The position numbers and the translations under genes are program-made. A DNA stretch of 9,120 bases from Bacteroidia bacterium (lineage in GTDB: Bacteria; Planctomycetota; Phycisphaerae; Phycisphaerales; SM1A02): assembly GCA_030054235.1 (NCBI GenBank), contig JASGCG010000044.1:1-9120 (forward strand), read 5' to 3'. The notes beneath the pieces were generated by a model. It made no database searches. It was given only the letters and a program-made list of their open reading frames with translations, and was not told the DNA's origin. Every line of letters starts with the position of its first letter. Within the stretch, counting starts at the first letter, position 1. Positions 1-6,633 of this stretch are shown piece by piece.

Positions 1-2
1 GG

Positions 3-173
3 ACGATCCGCATCGCTGCCATCAAGGGTGACCGCGTCCGCATCGCGTTCGATTTCCCACGAGAGATGCCGGTCCACCGCAGTGAGGTGGCCAAGGAGAT
101 CCTCGAGGAGCAGCAGCAGCGGCGCACCGACATCGCCGGGCGCATCACCGAGGACGGCACGGCTGGGGCGTGA
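3..173 (+). CDS. csrA: Carbon storage regulator CsrA, C-terminal part (5' end outside window)
   Basis: CsrA is a small dimeric RNA-binding protein that binds GGA-containing hairpins in mRNA leaders and controls translation, typically of carbon storage, motility and flagellin genes. The visible 56 residues begin at TIRIAAIKGDRVRIAF and run through FPREMPVHRSEVAKEILEE, which matches the family's beta4-beta5 strands and start of the helix. The VHR arginine, needed for RNA binding in known CsrA proteins, is present. The Gly usually found before the AP segment is Ala here and the AP itself reads FP, a mild departure. After the helix comes a polar, Gln-rich tail (EEQQQRR) ending in GTAGA and a TGA stop. 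The N-terminal MLVL-type strand lies upstream of the window. The gene converges with the minus-strand nfu-like gene. Family assignment is firm; the targets cannot be seen here. Confidence 0.9.
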   Translation, partial: TIRIAAIKGDRVRIAFDFPREMPVHRSEVAKEILEEQQQRRTDIAGRITEDGTAGA

Positions 174-218
174 GGTCCGTGCGGCTCGGCACGGTCTGAG
201 CCACGCGCCGTTGGTTCC

Positions 219-236
219 GCGCCGCGTCAGCGGCGC
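219..236. terminator. Perfect GC hairpin between convergent genes, possible bidirectional terminator
   Basis: GCGCCGC (219-225), loop GTCA (226-229) and GCGGCGC (230-236) form a perfect 7-bp all-GC stem with a 4-base loop. It sits between the csrA stop (173) and the stop of the minus-strand gene (240), where a shared terminator is expected. Neither side has a T-run, so a classical intrinsic terminator is not shown; it could be a U-less terminator or simply an mRNA 3'-end stabiliser. The rest of 174-239 shows nothing else. Confidence 0.4.
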
Positions 237-239
237 CAC

Positions 240-497
240 TCAGTTCAGCGATTCAACCGAGACGATCTCCGGGATCCGCTCCCGCAGCAGCCGTTCGATG
301 CCGCCGCGAAGGGTCATCGACTTGCTTGGGCAGGTGACGCAGGCACCGAGGAAGCGCAGCACCACCTGGCCCTGCGCTGAGCTCACCAGCTCCACGTCGC
401 CGCCGTCATCTCGAATGCCCGGGCGGACCAGGTCCAGCACGGCACGCACCCGCTCATCGAGCGGCTCATGGGTCTGGACCTTGGTGTCACGAGCCAT
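240..497 (-). CDS. NifU C-terminal domain (Nfu-type) iron-sulfur scaffold protein
   Basis: This 85-residue protein is a stand-alone NifU C-terminal domain. Such proteins bind an Fe-S cluster, usually at a dimer interface, and pass it to target apoproteins. Visible hallmarks are RDDGGDVELV (residues 29-38), the CxxC motif C53-V-T-C56 in LGACVTCPS, and the closing TLRGGIERLL...IPEIVSVE block. All match the family in order and spacing, and the length is typical of single-domain Nfu proteins. The start at 497 (MARDTKVQ) was chosen because the reading frame upstream of it is antisense to the lipoprotein gene and lacks family similarity. No Shine-Dalgarno sequence precedes the ATG; a TACACT box ends only 6 bases upstream, so the message may be leaderless. 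Client proteins cannot be inferred from the neighbours. Confidence 0.88.
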   Translation of the reverse strand: MARDTKVQTHEPLDERVRAVLDLVRPGIRDDGGDVELVSSAQGQVVLRFLGACVTCPSKSMTLRGGIERLLRERIPEIVSVESLN

Positions 498-503
498 GTC
501 GAA

Positions 504-509
504 AGTGTA
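504..509 (-). promoter_or_regulatory. Putative -10 box (TACACT) for the nfu-like gene
   Basis: On the minus strand TACACT lies 6 bases upstream of the ATG at 497. It matches TATAAT at four of six positions, including the key TA...T. That spacing would place transcription start at or next to the start codon, the arrangement of leaderless genes, which fits the missing ribosome-binding site. No convincing -35 hexamer is visible. It is the mirror copy of the box at 527-532. Confidence 0.35.
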
Positions 510-526
510 GTCCGGCCTCGACTCCG

Positions 527-532
527 TACACT
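527..532 (+). promoter_or_regulatory. Putative -10 box (TACACT) for the lipoprotein-led operon
   Basis: TACACT on the plus strand ends 7 bases before the ATG at 540, again without a Shine-Dalgarno sequence between. It is the same hexamer as the minus-strand box at 504-509, in inverted orientation with a 17-base spacer. It could be the -10 element of a leaderless promoter driving the seven-gene unit. An alternative is that the pair forms an operator half-site dyad. No -35 match is seen. Confidence 0.35.
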
Positions 533-539
533 GCTGCCA

Positions 540-1940
540 ATGCGCACGGCCGCGCCGATCGTTCTCGCCCTTCTCTTGGCAGCCTGTGCAACGGGCCCGA
601 TCAGCGACCCGCAGGGTGTGCTGGCCACGCCCGATGCACTGCCGACGCAGCACATCCGAGCCATGGAACAGCTCGATGCCGCGCCCACGCCCGAGTACAT
701 CCGCCAGCTCAAGTCGATCGTCGTGTCGACGGGCTATGTGCAGCAGATCCGCGAGCAGGCGTTCGATCGGCTCTACCGGCTCGACAAGCCCGCACTTGAA
801 GAGGCGATCGAGGTCAATCTCGCGCGCATGACGGCCCTTGAGTGGCGTCGCACGCTCTGCCAACGCATCGCCGAGCTCCGCTGGAACGCACTCGTACCGG
901 CGCTCATTCGCGCGTGGGCCTCGCCCGTGCCGGGGTGGGATGACAAGCCGAAGGAGCGGCCGGAGCGCCTGGCGCTGGTGGCGCTGTACGGCGAGGATGG
1001 AATCATCCCGGAACTCTTCCGGACCATGAACGATCCCGTCGTGCGCCAGCAGGACAACCTGCGGATGCGCTGCTGGGAATTGCTCGTGGCGCAGGGGCAG
1101 GAAGAACGGCTCATGGCCGAACTCCGCGCGACCGAACCGGCCAAGGGCGATGCCCTCATGCGCGAACTCCGGGCAGGCGTGCTCGACCTGGGCATCATGC
1201 CGCGCAACAAGGAGGAGATCCTCTGGATGAGGGCGCTCGTGCAGCCTTCGCGGGCGACCTTCCTCGCGCGCGCCAGGACCGCGCTCGCGAAACTCCCCGA
1301 CGCCACGCGTCGCTCGCTTGAAGTGCGTGAAGTCCCCGTGGCGATGGCGGTCGTGGAGGGTTGGCCGGAGCTGGCGACGCGCACGAAGGAGGAACTGTTC
1401 GAACAGGTCCGTGCCACGATCAAGCCCAGCCGGCACTCGCCGAACTTCGACGGCTTCGAAGGCAAGTTCAGCGAGACACTCTACGACCAGCGCGACCGGC
1501 TGACGTGGGGTGACTGCGCGCTGATCCTCGTGCTGCACCGGGCCTTCGAGTCGCCGCAGCTGCGCACGCACCTCTTCGAGATCGGTGATCGCGACGTGAA
1601 TGACCGCGGCACGGAGTACGGGGGCATCCTGCGGCTCGACGATCAGGGGCGGATCGAGGCCGTCGAGTTCACGCCTCGCGTGCGTGGCAGCGATGTCCGC
1701 TTCGAGGCCAGCAAGGAGATGTTCGAGGCCGGCTACACCGCGCTCTCGCACTTCCACTTCCACGCGCAGTCCTACGACAACGGGCGCTACGCGGGCCCGC
1801 ACATCGGTGACTTCACGTACGCCGATGCCACCGGCGTGAACGGCATCGTGCTGTGCTTCATCGACAGCGCCACGCTGAACGTGGACGTGTACCGGCGGGG
1901 CCGGGTCGTCATCGACATGGGCACGATCCGACGGCCATGA
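540..1940 (+). CDS. Predicted lipoprotein with helical region and C-terminal JAMM/DUF4329-like domain
   Basis: A 466-residue protein of unknown function. Residues 1-16 are a short lipoprotein signal peptide: MRTAAP, a hydrophobic stretch and the lipobox L-A-A-C with Cys16, so it is probably lipid-anchored in the cell envelope. Residues about 45-330 are rich in amphipathic helices (LVPALIRAW, ALVALYGEDGIIPELFRTM), reminiscent of HEAT-type repeats, though I see no clean repeat unit. The C-terminal about 110 residues have E359-YGGI, the histidine cluster H404-F-H406-F-H408, and GPHIGD with D424. This resembles the E, HxH, S/D layout of JAMM/DUF4329-type domains, with the usual Ser replaced by His421. 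The start at 540 was chosen over an upstream in-frame ATG at 468 because only it gives a signal peptide and the longer form would overlap the opposite nfu-like gene. The stop overlaps dapF by ATGA. Lipoprotein call firm; domain call tentative. Confidence 0.75.
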   Translation: MRTAAPIVLALLLAACATGPISDPQGVLATPDALPTQHIRAMEQLDAAPTPEYIRQLKSIVVSTGYVQQIREQAFDRLYRLDKPALEEAIEVNLARMTALEWRRTLCQRIAELRWNALVPALIRAWASPVPGWDDKPKERPERLALVALYGEDGIIPELFRTMNDPVVRQQDNLRMRCWELLVAQGQEERLMAELRATEPAKGDALMRELRAGVLDLGIMPRNKEEILWMRALVQPSRATFLARARTALAKLPDATRRSLEVREVPVAMAVVEGWPELATRTKEELFEQVRATIKPSRHSPNFDGFEGKFSETLYDQRDRLTWGDCALILVLHRAFESPQLRTHLFEIGDRDVNDRGTEYGGILRLDDQGRIEAVEFTPRVRGSDVRFEASKEMFEAGYTALSHFHFHAQSYDNGRYAGPHIGDFTYADATGVNGIVLCFIDSATLNVDVYRRGRVVIDMGTIRRP

Positions 1941-2860
1941 GCGCGCTGCCGTTCACCAAGATGCACGGCCTCGGCAACGACTATGTGTATGTCGATGGCT
2001 TCGAGCATGCGGTGGATGATCCGGCGTCGCTGGCGCGGGCGGTCAGCGATCGTCACCGCGGCGTCGGCAGCGATGGCCTGATCCTCGTGATGCCGCCCGA
2101 TCCGGGGGTCGAGGCGCACGTGCGCATGCGCATGTTCAACGCCGACGGCAGCGAGAGCGAGATGTGCGGCAACGGCGTTCGGTGCGTGTGCAAGTTCGCG
2201 ATCGATCGTGGGCTGGCCATGGCGAATCCGCTGCGGGTGCAGACCGGCCGGGGCGTGCTCAGCCTGGTGTGGACCGCAGGCCCCGACGATCTGGTCGAGT
2301 CGGTCCGCGTGGACATGGGCGCGCCGATCCTGGCGAGTGAGCGGATCCCCGCCAAGCTCGCAGGGCTCGATCCTGAAGCGCCGGTCGTGGGGCATCGTGG
2401 CCTTGCGGGCGTGCTTCGTGCAGCGATCGGTGACACGGCGTGGGGTGCGATCGAACCCGTGGCCACGCTCGTGAGCATGGGCAACCCGCACCTGGTGCTC
2501 TGGTGCCCGAGCGTGGAGCGCATCGACCTGCGCGCGATCGGTCCGGTGCTGGAGCATCATGCAGCATTCCCTGCGCGCATCAACGTGCATCTGGTCGAGG
2601 TCATCGATCGAGATCATGTACGGATGCGAACGTGGGAGCGGGGCAGCGGCATCACGCAGGCGTGCGGCACGGGTGCATGCGCGGTGGCCGTGGCCGGCGC
2701 GCTCGAAGGCCGAACCCACGGCGCGATCCGCGCAGACTTGCCCGGCGGCACGCTGGCCTTGGAGTGGGCCGGCGGCGAGTCCAGCGTGTTCATGACGGGC
2801 CCGGCGACGACGGTCTTTGAGGGCACGTGGCAACGATCGCGCGTGGCGGTCAGGTCATGA
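1937..2860 (+). CDS. dapF: Diaminopimelate epimerase DapF
   Basis: DapF interconverts LL- and meso-diaminopimelate without cofactor, the penultimate step of lysine synthesis and the source of meso-DAP for peptidoglycan. The 307-residue protein has every expected landmark. MHGLGNDY carries the substrate-binding Asn14. The first catalytic Cys77 lies in SEMCGNGVRC. WERGSG holds substrate-contacting Glu234 and Arg235, and the second catalytic Cys243 lies in QACGTGACA. The two cysteines act as the base pair of the epimerase. It is about 30 residues longer than typical enterobacterial DapF, mostly in the middle (around 150-165) and at the C-terminus. The start at 1937 gives MSALPFTKMHGLGN directly; the in-frame ATG at 1853 lies within the lipoprotein gene and only adds a non-conserved stretch. 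Both ends overlap neighbours by ATGA, implying translational coupling. Confidence 0.95.
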   Translation: MSALPFTKMHGLGNDYVYVDGFEHAVDDPASLARAVSDRHRGVGSDGLILVMPPDPGVEAHVRMRMFNADGSESEMCGNGVRCVCKFAIDRGLAMANPLRVQTGRGVLSLVWTAGPDDLVESVRVDMGAPILASERIPAKLAGLDPEAPVVGHRGLAGVLRAAIGDTAWGAIEPVATLVSMGNPHLVLWCPSVERIDLRAIGPVLEHHAAFPARINVHLVEVIDRDHVRMRTWERGSGITQACGTGACAVAVAGALEGRTHGAIRADLPGGTLALEWAGGESSVFMTGPATTVFEGTWQRSRVAVRS

Positions 2861-4062
2861 CCGACGCAACGCAAGCGCGTGACCAAGCCGTGATCGACGC
2901 GGTACGCGCGCTTGAGCCTGCGGCGCGGTCGCAGTGGCGCGAGTTGGTGGACCTTGAGTCTCCGTCGACTGATGCAGGTGCCTTGGTCCGCGCGCTCGGG
3001 TGGATCGAGCGCGCGCTGACTGAGCTTGGCGCTTCGATGGAGCGCGTGCCCGCACCGCGCACCGAGGACCGGATCGGAGCGCCGGATGGAACGAGCCCGG
3101 GTGCCGGGATCGCGGTCGCTCGCTGCGGCGCCGATGATCAGCGGCGCATGTTGATCTGCACGCACCTGGACACGGTGCATGCCCAGTGGCAGGGCGCCAC
3201 GTGGGCCGAAGCGGGCTCGCGCGTGGTGGGGCCGGGCGTCGCCGACATGAAGGGCGGCGTGCTCGTGGCGCTCTTGGCACTTCGAGCGCTTCGACGGGCC
3301 GGCATCGATGACCTGTCGTGGACCATGGTGGCGACGACGGATGAGGAGACGGGCTCGTGGGCGAGCCGCGATGCGCTGGCAGCGGTCGCGCCCGGGCATT
3401 TGGCGGCCTTCATTCCCGAGCCGGCGATGCCCGATGGATCGATCGTCGTGCAGCGTCCCGGCAGCGCACGCGTGTCGATCGAGGCCTTTGGTCGCGCGGC
3501 CCACGCGGGGCGTGATGCTGCGCAGGGGATCAGTGCCGTGACGGCGCTGTGCGAAGCGGTGGCCGCGGCGGCACGGCTCGCTGACCCTCCGCGACGCATC
3601 GTGAACATGGCGCTCCTGCGCGGGGGCGAGGCCACCAACATCATTCCTGACCGGGCCGGTGCGGTGGGCAACATCCGTTGGCAGACGGAGGACGATGGCC
3701 GCGCGCTGATGGCCGGCTTACAGGCGCTTGGTCGAGGTGGTCCCAACGACCTGCCGAACGTGGTCATCGACATCGAGGTGAATCGGCCGGTCAAGGAGCG
3801 CACGGACGCGGTCGAGGCGCTCGTTCGGTGCATGCAGGATGCGGCCGGTGTCCTTGGCCTGCAGGTCGGCGCCGGCTTCACGGGCGGCGTGAGCGACGGC
3901 AACATCGTGCAGGCGGCCGGCGTGCCGACGCTCGACGGCATGGGGGTCCGCGGCGGCAACCTGCATCGGCATGACGAGTTCGCCGAGCTCGACAGCCTTG
4001 GGGCGCGCGCGGCGCTGCTCGCCCTGACCATGCTTCGGGTGCGGGATAGCATCCGGGCATGA
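2857..4062 (+). CDS. M20-family zinc amidohydrolase (ArgE/DapE/carboxypeptidase G2-like)
   Basis: A 401-residue member of the M20 metallopeptidase family, which hydrolyses N-acyl amino acids or short peptides with two zinc ions. The five-ligand set is complete: H103 in THLDTVH (with D105), D130 in GVADMKGG bridging the metals, catalytic E163 and ligand E164 in TTDEETGS, E188 in PEPAMP, and H370 in NLHRHDEF. The inserted dimerisation domain begins near 195 and contains GRAAHAG with H216, which contributes to the active site of the partner subunit in known homologues. The start at 2857 forms an ATGA overlap with dapF; an in-frame ATG at 2827 would lie inside dapF. No signal peptide, so cytoplasmic. 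Next to dapF it might be read as DapE, but leading the aminotransferase-astA-astD block it is an attractive succinylglutamate (or succinylornithine) desuccinylase in place of the unrelated AstE. The substrate is inference. Confidence 0.85.
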   Translation: MTDATQARDQAVIDAVRALEPAARSQWRELVDLESPSTDAGALVRALGWIERALTELGASMERVPAPRTEDRIGAPDGTSPGAGIAVARCGADDQRRMLICTHLDTVHAQWQGATWAEAGSRVVGPGVADMKGGVLVALLALRALRRAGIDDLSWTMVATTDEETGSWASRDALAAVAPGHLAAFIPEPAMPDGSIVVQRPGSARVSIEAFGRAAHAGRDAAQGISAVTALCEAVAAAARLADPPRRIVNMALLRGGEATNIIPDRAGAVGNIRWQTEDDGRALMAGLQALGRGGPNDLPNVVIDIEVNRPVKERTDAVEALVRCMQDAAGVLGLQVGAGFTGGVSDGNIVQAAGVPTLDGMGVRGGNLHRHDEFAELDSLGARAALLALTMLRVRDSIRA

Positions 4063-5492
4063 GTCACGGATCGACCCATCACGACGTGCTGCCGGCCTTT
4101 GCACGCGACCCCGAGGTCGCCGACCTGATCGAACGGATCGTGGCACGCGTCGAGGCGCTCCAGACGGGCTTCACGGGAGCACGACCTGCCGATCCTGCTC
4201 GGAAGGAGTCGTATGACGCGTGGCTGTCGCGCAACGGCGGCGTGCGCGGGCGTGCCTCGCTCTATCCGTACGTGGGTTCCGGAGCTGGTCGTGGTCCGTT
4301 GGTGGAACTCGCCGACGGCAGCGTGAAGTGGGACATGATCAACGGCATCGGCGTGCACATGTTCGGCCATGCCGACGGGCGCATGGTGCGGGCGGGACTT
4401 CGTGCCGCGGTCGCCGACCTGGTCATGGAGGGAAACCTGCAGTTCAACGCCGACTCGATCGCGATCGCCGAGCTGCTGGTGGCCGAGGCGTCGAAAGGCA
4501 GTTCGATCCGGCACGCGTTCATCACGAATTCCGGCTGCATGGCCAATGAGAGCGCGCTCAAGGTCTGCCAGCAGAAGACGGGCGCGTCGCCTCGTGTGAT
4601 CGCGTTCGCTGATTGCTTCATGGGGCGCTCGACCACGATGAGCCAGATCGGCGACGGCCCCGCGTATCGGCAGGGCGTCGTGCAAAACGTCCTCGTTGAC
4701 TACATGCCCTTCTACGACCCGGCGATGGGCGAGCGCTCGATCGAGATGGCGGCGTGGCACCTTGAGCAGGTGATCCACCGGTATCCCGGCCAGCACAGCT
4801 GCTTCGTGATGGAGCCGGTGCAGGGCGAGGGTGGCTTCAAGGTCGCGCCACGCGAGTTCTTCGTGCGCCTGATGACGATCTGCCGCAAGGCGGGCATCCC
4901 GGTCTGGGCCGACGAGGTGCAGAGCTTCGGCCGCACCGAGCGCATGTTCGCCTTCCAGATGATGGACCTGGGCGAGTTCGTGGATGTGGTCACGATCGGC
5001 AAGATGAGCCAGGTGTGCGCATGCCTCTTCACCGAGGCGATGAACCCCAAGGCGGGCCTGCTCAGCGGCACGTTCTCGAGCAGCGTGAGCGCGTTCCAGT
5101 CGGGGCTCGAGGCTCTGACGATCCTTCGCGACGGTGGGTACTACGGTCCCGACGGGCGCAACGCGCGGCTGCACGCCGCCTTCCGCGAGCACGCCGACCG
5201 CTTGGTCGCCGCGCATCCGGAGTGGTTCCCGCCGGCCCGTGATTCGCTCGGGCGCGCGCAGCCGTCGCTCGTCGGCGGGGTGGGCGGCATGATGCGCCTG
5301 ACGCCCTTCGGCGGCGACAAGGACCGGATCATGAAGCTGCTCCATGCCATGTTCGACGAGGGTGTGATCGCCTTCATCTGCGGGCACGGTCCGTACCACG
5401 TGCGCATGCTCGCGCCGGTCGGCGTGATGGAACCGGCCCACATGGGTCCGGTCTTCGAGGTCATCGAGCGCGCATTCCGGAAGGTGGGCTGA
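4059..5492 (+). CDS. Class III PLP-dependent aminotransferase (putative AstC role)
   Basis: A 477-residue fold-type I, class III aminotransferase. Key sites are D285 in VWADEVQSFGR, which contacts the pyridine nitrogen of PLP, and the Schiff-base lysine K315 in TIGKMSQVC. The cofactor phosphate region reads TNSGCMANESALK (from T156), where acetyl/succinylornithine aminotransferases usually have NSGAEANE; Met161 replaces that Glu. The NSGCMANE and GKMSQVC segments look more like the L-lysine 6-transaminase/GABA transaminase branch than ArgD/AstC, and the protein is about 70 residues longer than those, with an N-terminal extension of about 70 residues. The reaction is most likely omega-amino transfer from an ornithine-like substrate to 2-oxoglutarate. 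Its place directly before astA and astD points to N2-succinylornithine (AstC step), but ornithine, lysine or GABA are possible. The start overlaps the M20 stop by ATGA; astA follows after 4 bases. Confidence 0.85.
   Translation: MSHGSTHHDVLPAFARDPEVADLIERIVARVEALQTGFTGARPADPARKESYDAWLSRNGGVRGRASLYPYVGSGAGRGPLVELADGSVKWDMINGIGVHMFGHADGRMVRAGLRAAVADLVMEGNLQFNADSIAIAELLVAEASKGSSIRHAFITNSGCMANESALKVCQQKTGASPRVIAFADCFMGRSTTMSQIGDGPAYRQGVVQNVLVDYMPFYDPAMGERSIEMAAWHLEQVIHRYPGQHSCFVMEPVQGEGGFKVAPREFFVRLMTICRKAGIPVWADEVQSFGRTERMFAFQMMDLGEFVDVVTIGKMSQVCACLFTEAMNPKAGLLSGTFSSSVSAFQSGLEALTILRDGGYYGPDGRNARLHAAFREHADRLVAAHPEWFPPARDSLGRAQPSLVGGVGGMMRLTPFGGDKDRIMKLLHAMFDEGVIAFICGHGPYHVRMLAPVGVMEPAHMGPVFEVIERAFRKVG
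5479..5488 (+). promoter_or_regulatory. Ribosome-binding site of astA
   Basis: The purine-rich run GGAAGGTGGG at the very end of the aminotransferase gene precedes the astA ATG at 5497. The AAGG core is 12 bases from the start, slightly long. It supports 5497 as the astA start. Confidence 0.45.
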
Positions 5493-5496
5493 CGCC

Positions 5497-6630
5497 ATGT
5501 TCGTGATCCGCCAAGCCACGCTCGATGATCTGCCCACGCTGCTGAAGCTGGCGAAGATGGTGCACTTCATCAATCTGCCGGCGGACAAGGACCTGCTTGC
5601 CGAGAAGATCCAGGCGAGTCGCCTGAGCTTCACGGGCAAGGAGGCCCACGCGCGCGATCGCGAGTGGATGTTCGTCCTCGAGGACACCTCGAGCGGCGCG
5701 GTGATCGGGACGAGCGCGCTGATCGGCTGCATCTCTTGGCACGGCCACCCGCACCTGTACTTCCAGGTGCGCAAGCGCGAGCACTACAGCAAGGATCTGG
5801 GCACGGGGCAGGTGCACGTGACGATCCAGCTCGGCTCCGACGAGACGGGCGCGAGCGAAGTGGGGGGGCTGATCCTGTCGCCGGGCTACCGCGGCCATCC
5901 CGAGAAGCTCGGTGCGCTGCTGTCGCTCGTGCGCTTCCACTTCATCGGGCTGCACCGCGCCAAGTTCAGCCCGGTCATCCTGGCGGAGATGATGGGCGCG
6001 CTCGATCCCAACAGCCACACGCCGCTGTGGGAGTACCTGGGGCGCCGCTTCATCAACCTGAGTTACGCCGAGGCCGACCTGTTCAGCACCAAGAGCAAGG
6101 AGTTCATCCAGTCGCTCTTTCCCAAGAGCGAGATCTACATCAGCCTCTTGCCGCCCGAGGCGCGCAACCTGATCGGCAAGGTCGGTGACGAGACGGTGCC
6201 CGCGTTGCGCATGCTGGAAAAGCAGGGCTTTCAGGAGATGGACCACGTCGATCCCTTCGACGGTGGCCCGTACCTGCAGGCGCGCCGCGATGAGATCCCG
6301 CTGGTGAAGTCGACGGCACGGCTCAAGGTGGCCTCGCTGGGGCGTGGCAATGCCGAGGCGATCGTGAGTTCGCACGATCACGAGCATGGGTTCCGCGCCG
6401 TGCGCACGCGCGTCAGCGTGACGGGAACGGCAGTGCGGCTGCCCCGGGATGTCGCGGAGGCGCTGGGGGTGACCCTCGGCGGCACGGTCGGCGTGACGAT
6501 CCTCAAGCAGCCCGGTCGTGCGGCGCGACCCGGCAAGGCTGCGCGTTCCACGGCGGGTCCTGCGAAGGGCGCGCGGCCCCGCGGTGCCAAGCCGCGCAAG
6601 CCTGCGCGATCCTCGGCGAAGCGGCGCTGA
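5497..6630 (+). CDS. astA: Arginine N-succinyltransferase AstA, with basic C-terminal tail
   Basis: AstA transfers succinyl from succinyl-CoA to the alpha-amino group of arginine, the first step of the AST pathway; some homologues also accept ornithine. The 377-residue protein aligns with the family along its length: MFVIRQATLDDLPTLLKLA at the N-terminus, a GNAT-like core with EVGGLILSPGYRG (about 127-139) and LAEMMGALD, the LWEYLGRRF block (about 175-183), LFPKSEIYISLLP, and the characteristic FDGGPYL (about 255-261). Family members are about 340 residues; here residues 339-377 add a low-complexity tail with 14 Lys/Arg in 39 and no acidic residue, rich in Ala, Pro and Gly. The tail resembles nucleic-acid-binding basic tails and its role is unknown. 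The gene lies 4 bases after the aminotransferase and 3 bases before astD. Assignment is secure; arginine versus ornithine preference is not visible. Confidence 0.93.
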   Translation: MFVIRQATLDDLPTLLKLAKMVHFINLPADKDLLAEKIQASRLSFTGKEAHARDREWMFVLEDTSSGAVIGTSALIGCISWHGHPHLYFQVRKREHYSKDLGTGQVHVTIQLGSDETGASEVGGLILSPGYRGHPEKLGALLSLVRFHFIGLHRAKFSPVILAEMMGALDPNSHTPLWEYLGRRFINLSYAEADLFSTKSKEFIQSLFPKSEIYISLLPPEARNLIGKVGDETVPALRMLEKQGFQEMDHVDPFDGGPYLQARRDEIPLVKSTARLKVASLGRGNAEAIVSSHDHEHGFRAVRTRVSVTGTAVRLPRDVAEALGVTLGGTVGVTILKQPGRAARPGKAARSTAGPAKGARPRGAKPRKPARSSAKRR

Positions 6631-6633
6631 TCC

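Noticed and set aside
28..510. Plus-strand 160-codon frame across csrA and the nfu-like gene
   Set aside because: Ser/Arg-rich shadow frame overlapping two recognised genes on opposite strands.
468..539. Upstream in-frame ATG for the lipoprotein
   Set aside because: It would overlap the divergent nfu-like gene and bury the signal peptide; the ATG at 540 gives a proper lipobox.
240..1802. Long minus-strand reading frame extending upstream of the nfu-like domain
   Set aside because: Only the last 85 residues resemble a known family; the rest is antisense to the lipoprotein gene, with Arg/His-rich low-complexity composition typical of GC-rich shadows. The start was set at 497.
1853..1936. Upstream in-frame ATG for dapF
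   Set aside because: The extra residues lie in the lipoprotein coding region, are not conserved in DapF, and the 1937 start gives the typical N-terminus.
2827..2856. Upstream in-frame ATG for the M20 hydrolase
   Set aside because: It lies inside dapF; the ATGA overlap start at 2857 follows the pattern of the neighbouring junctions.
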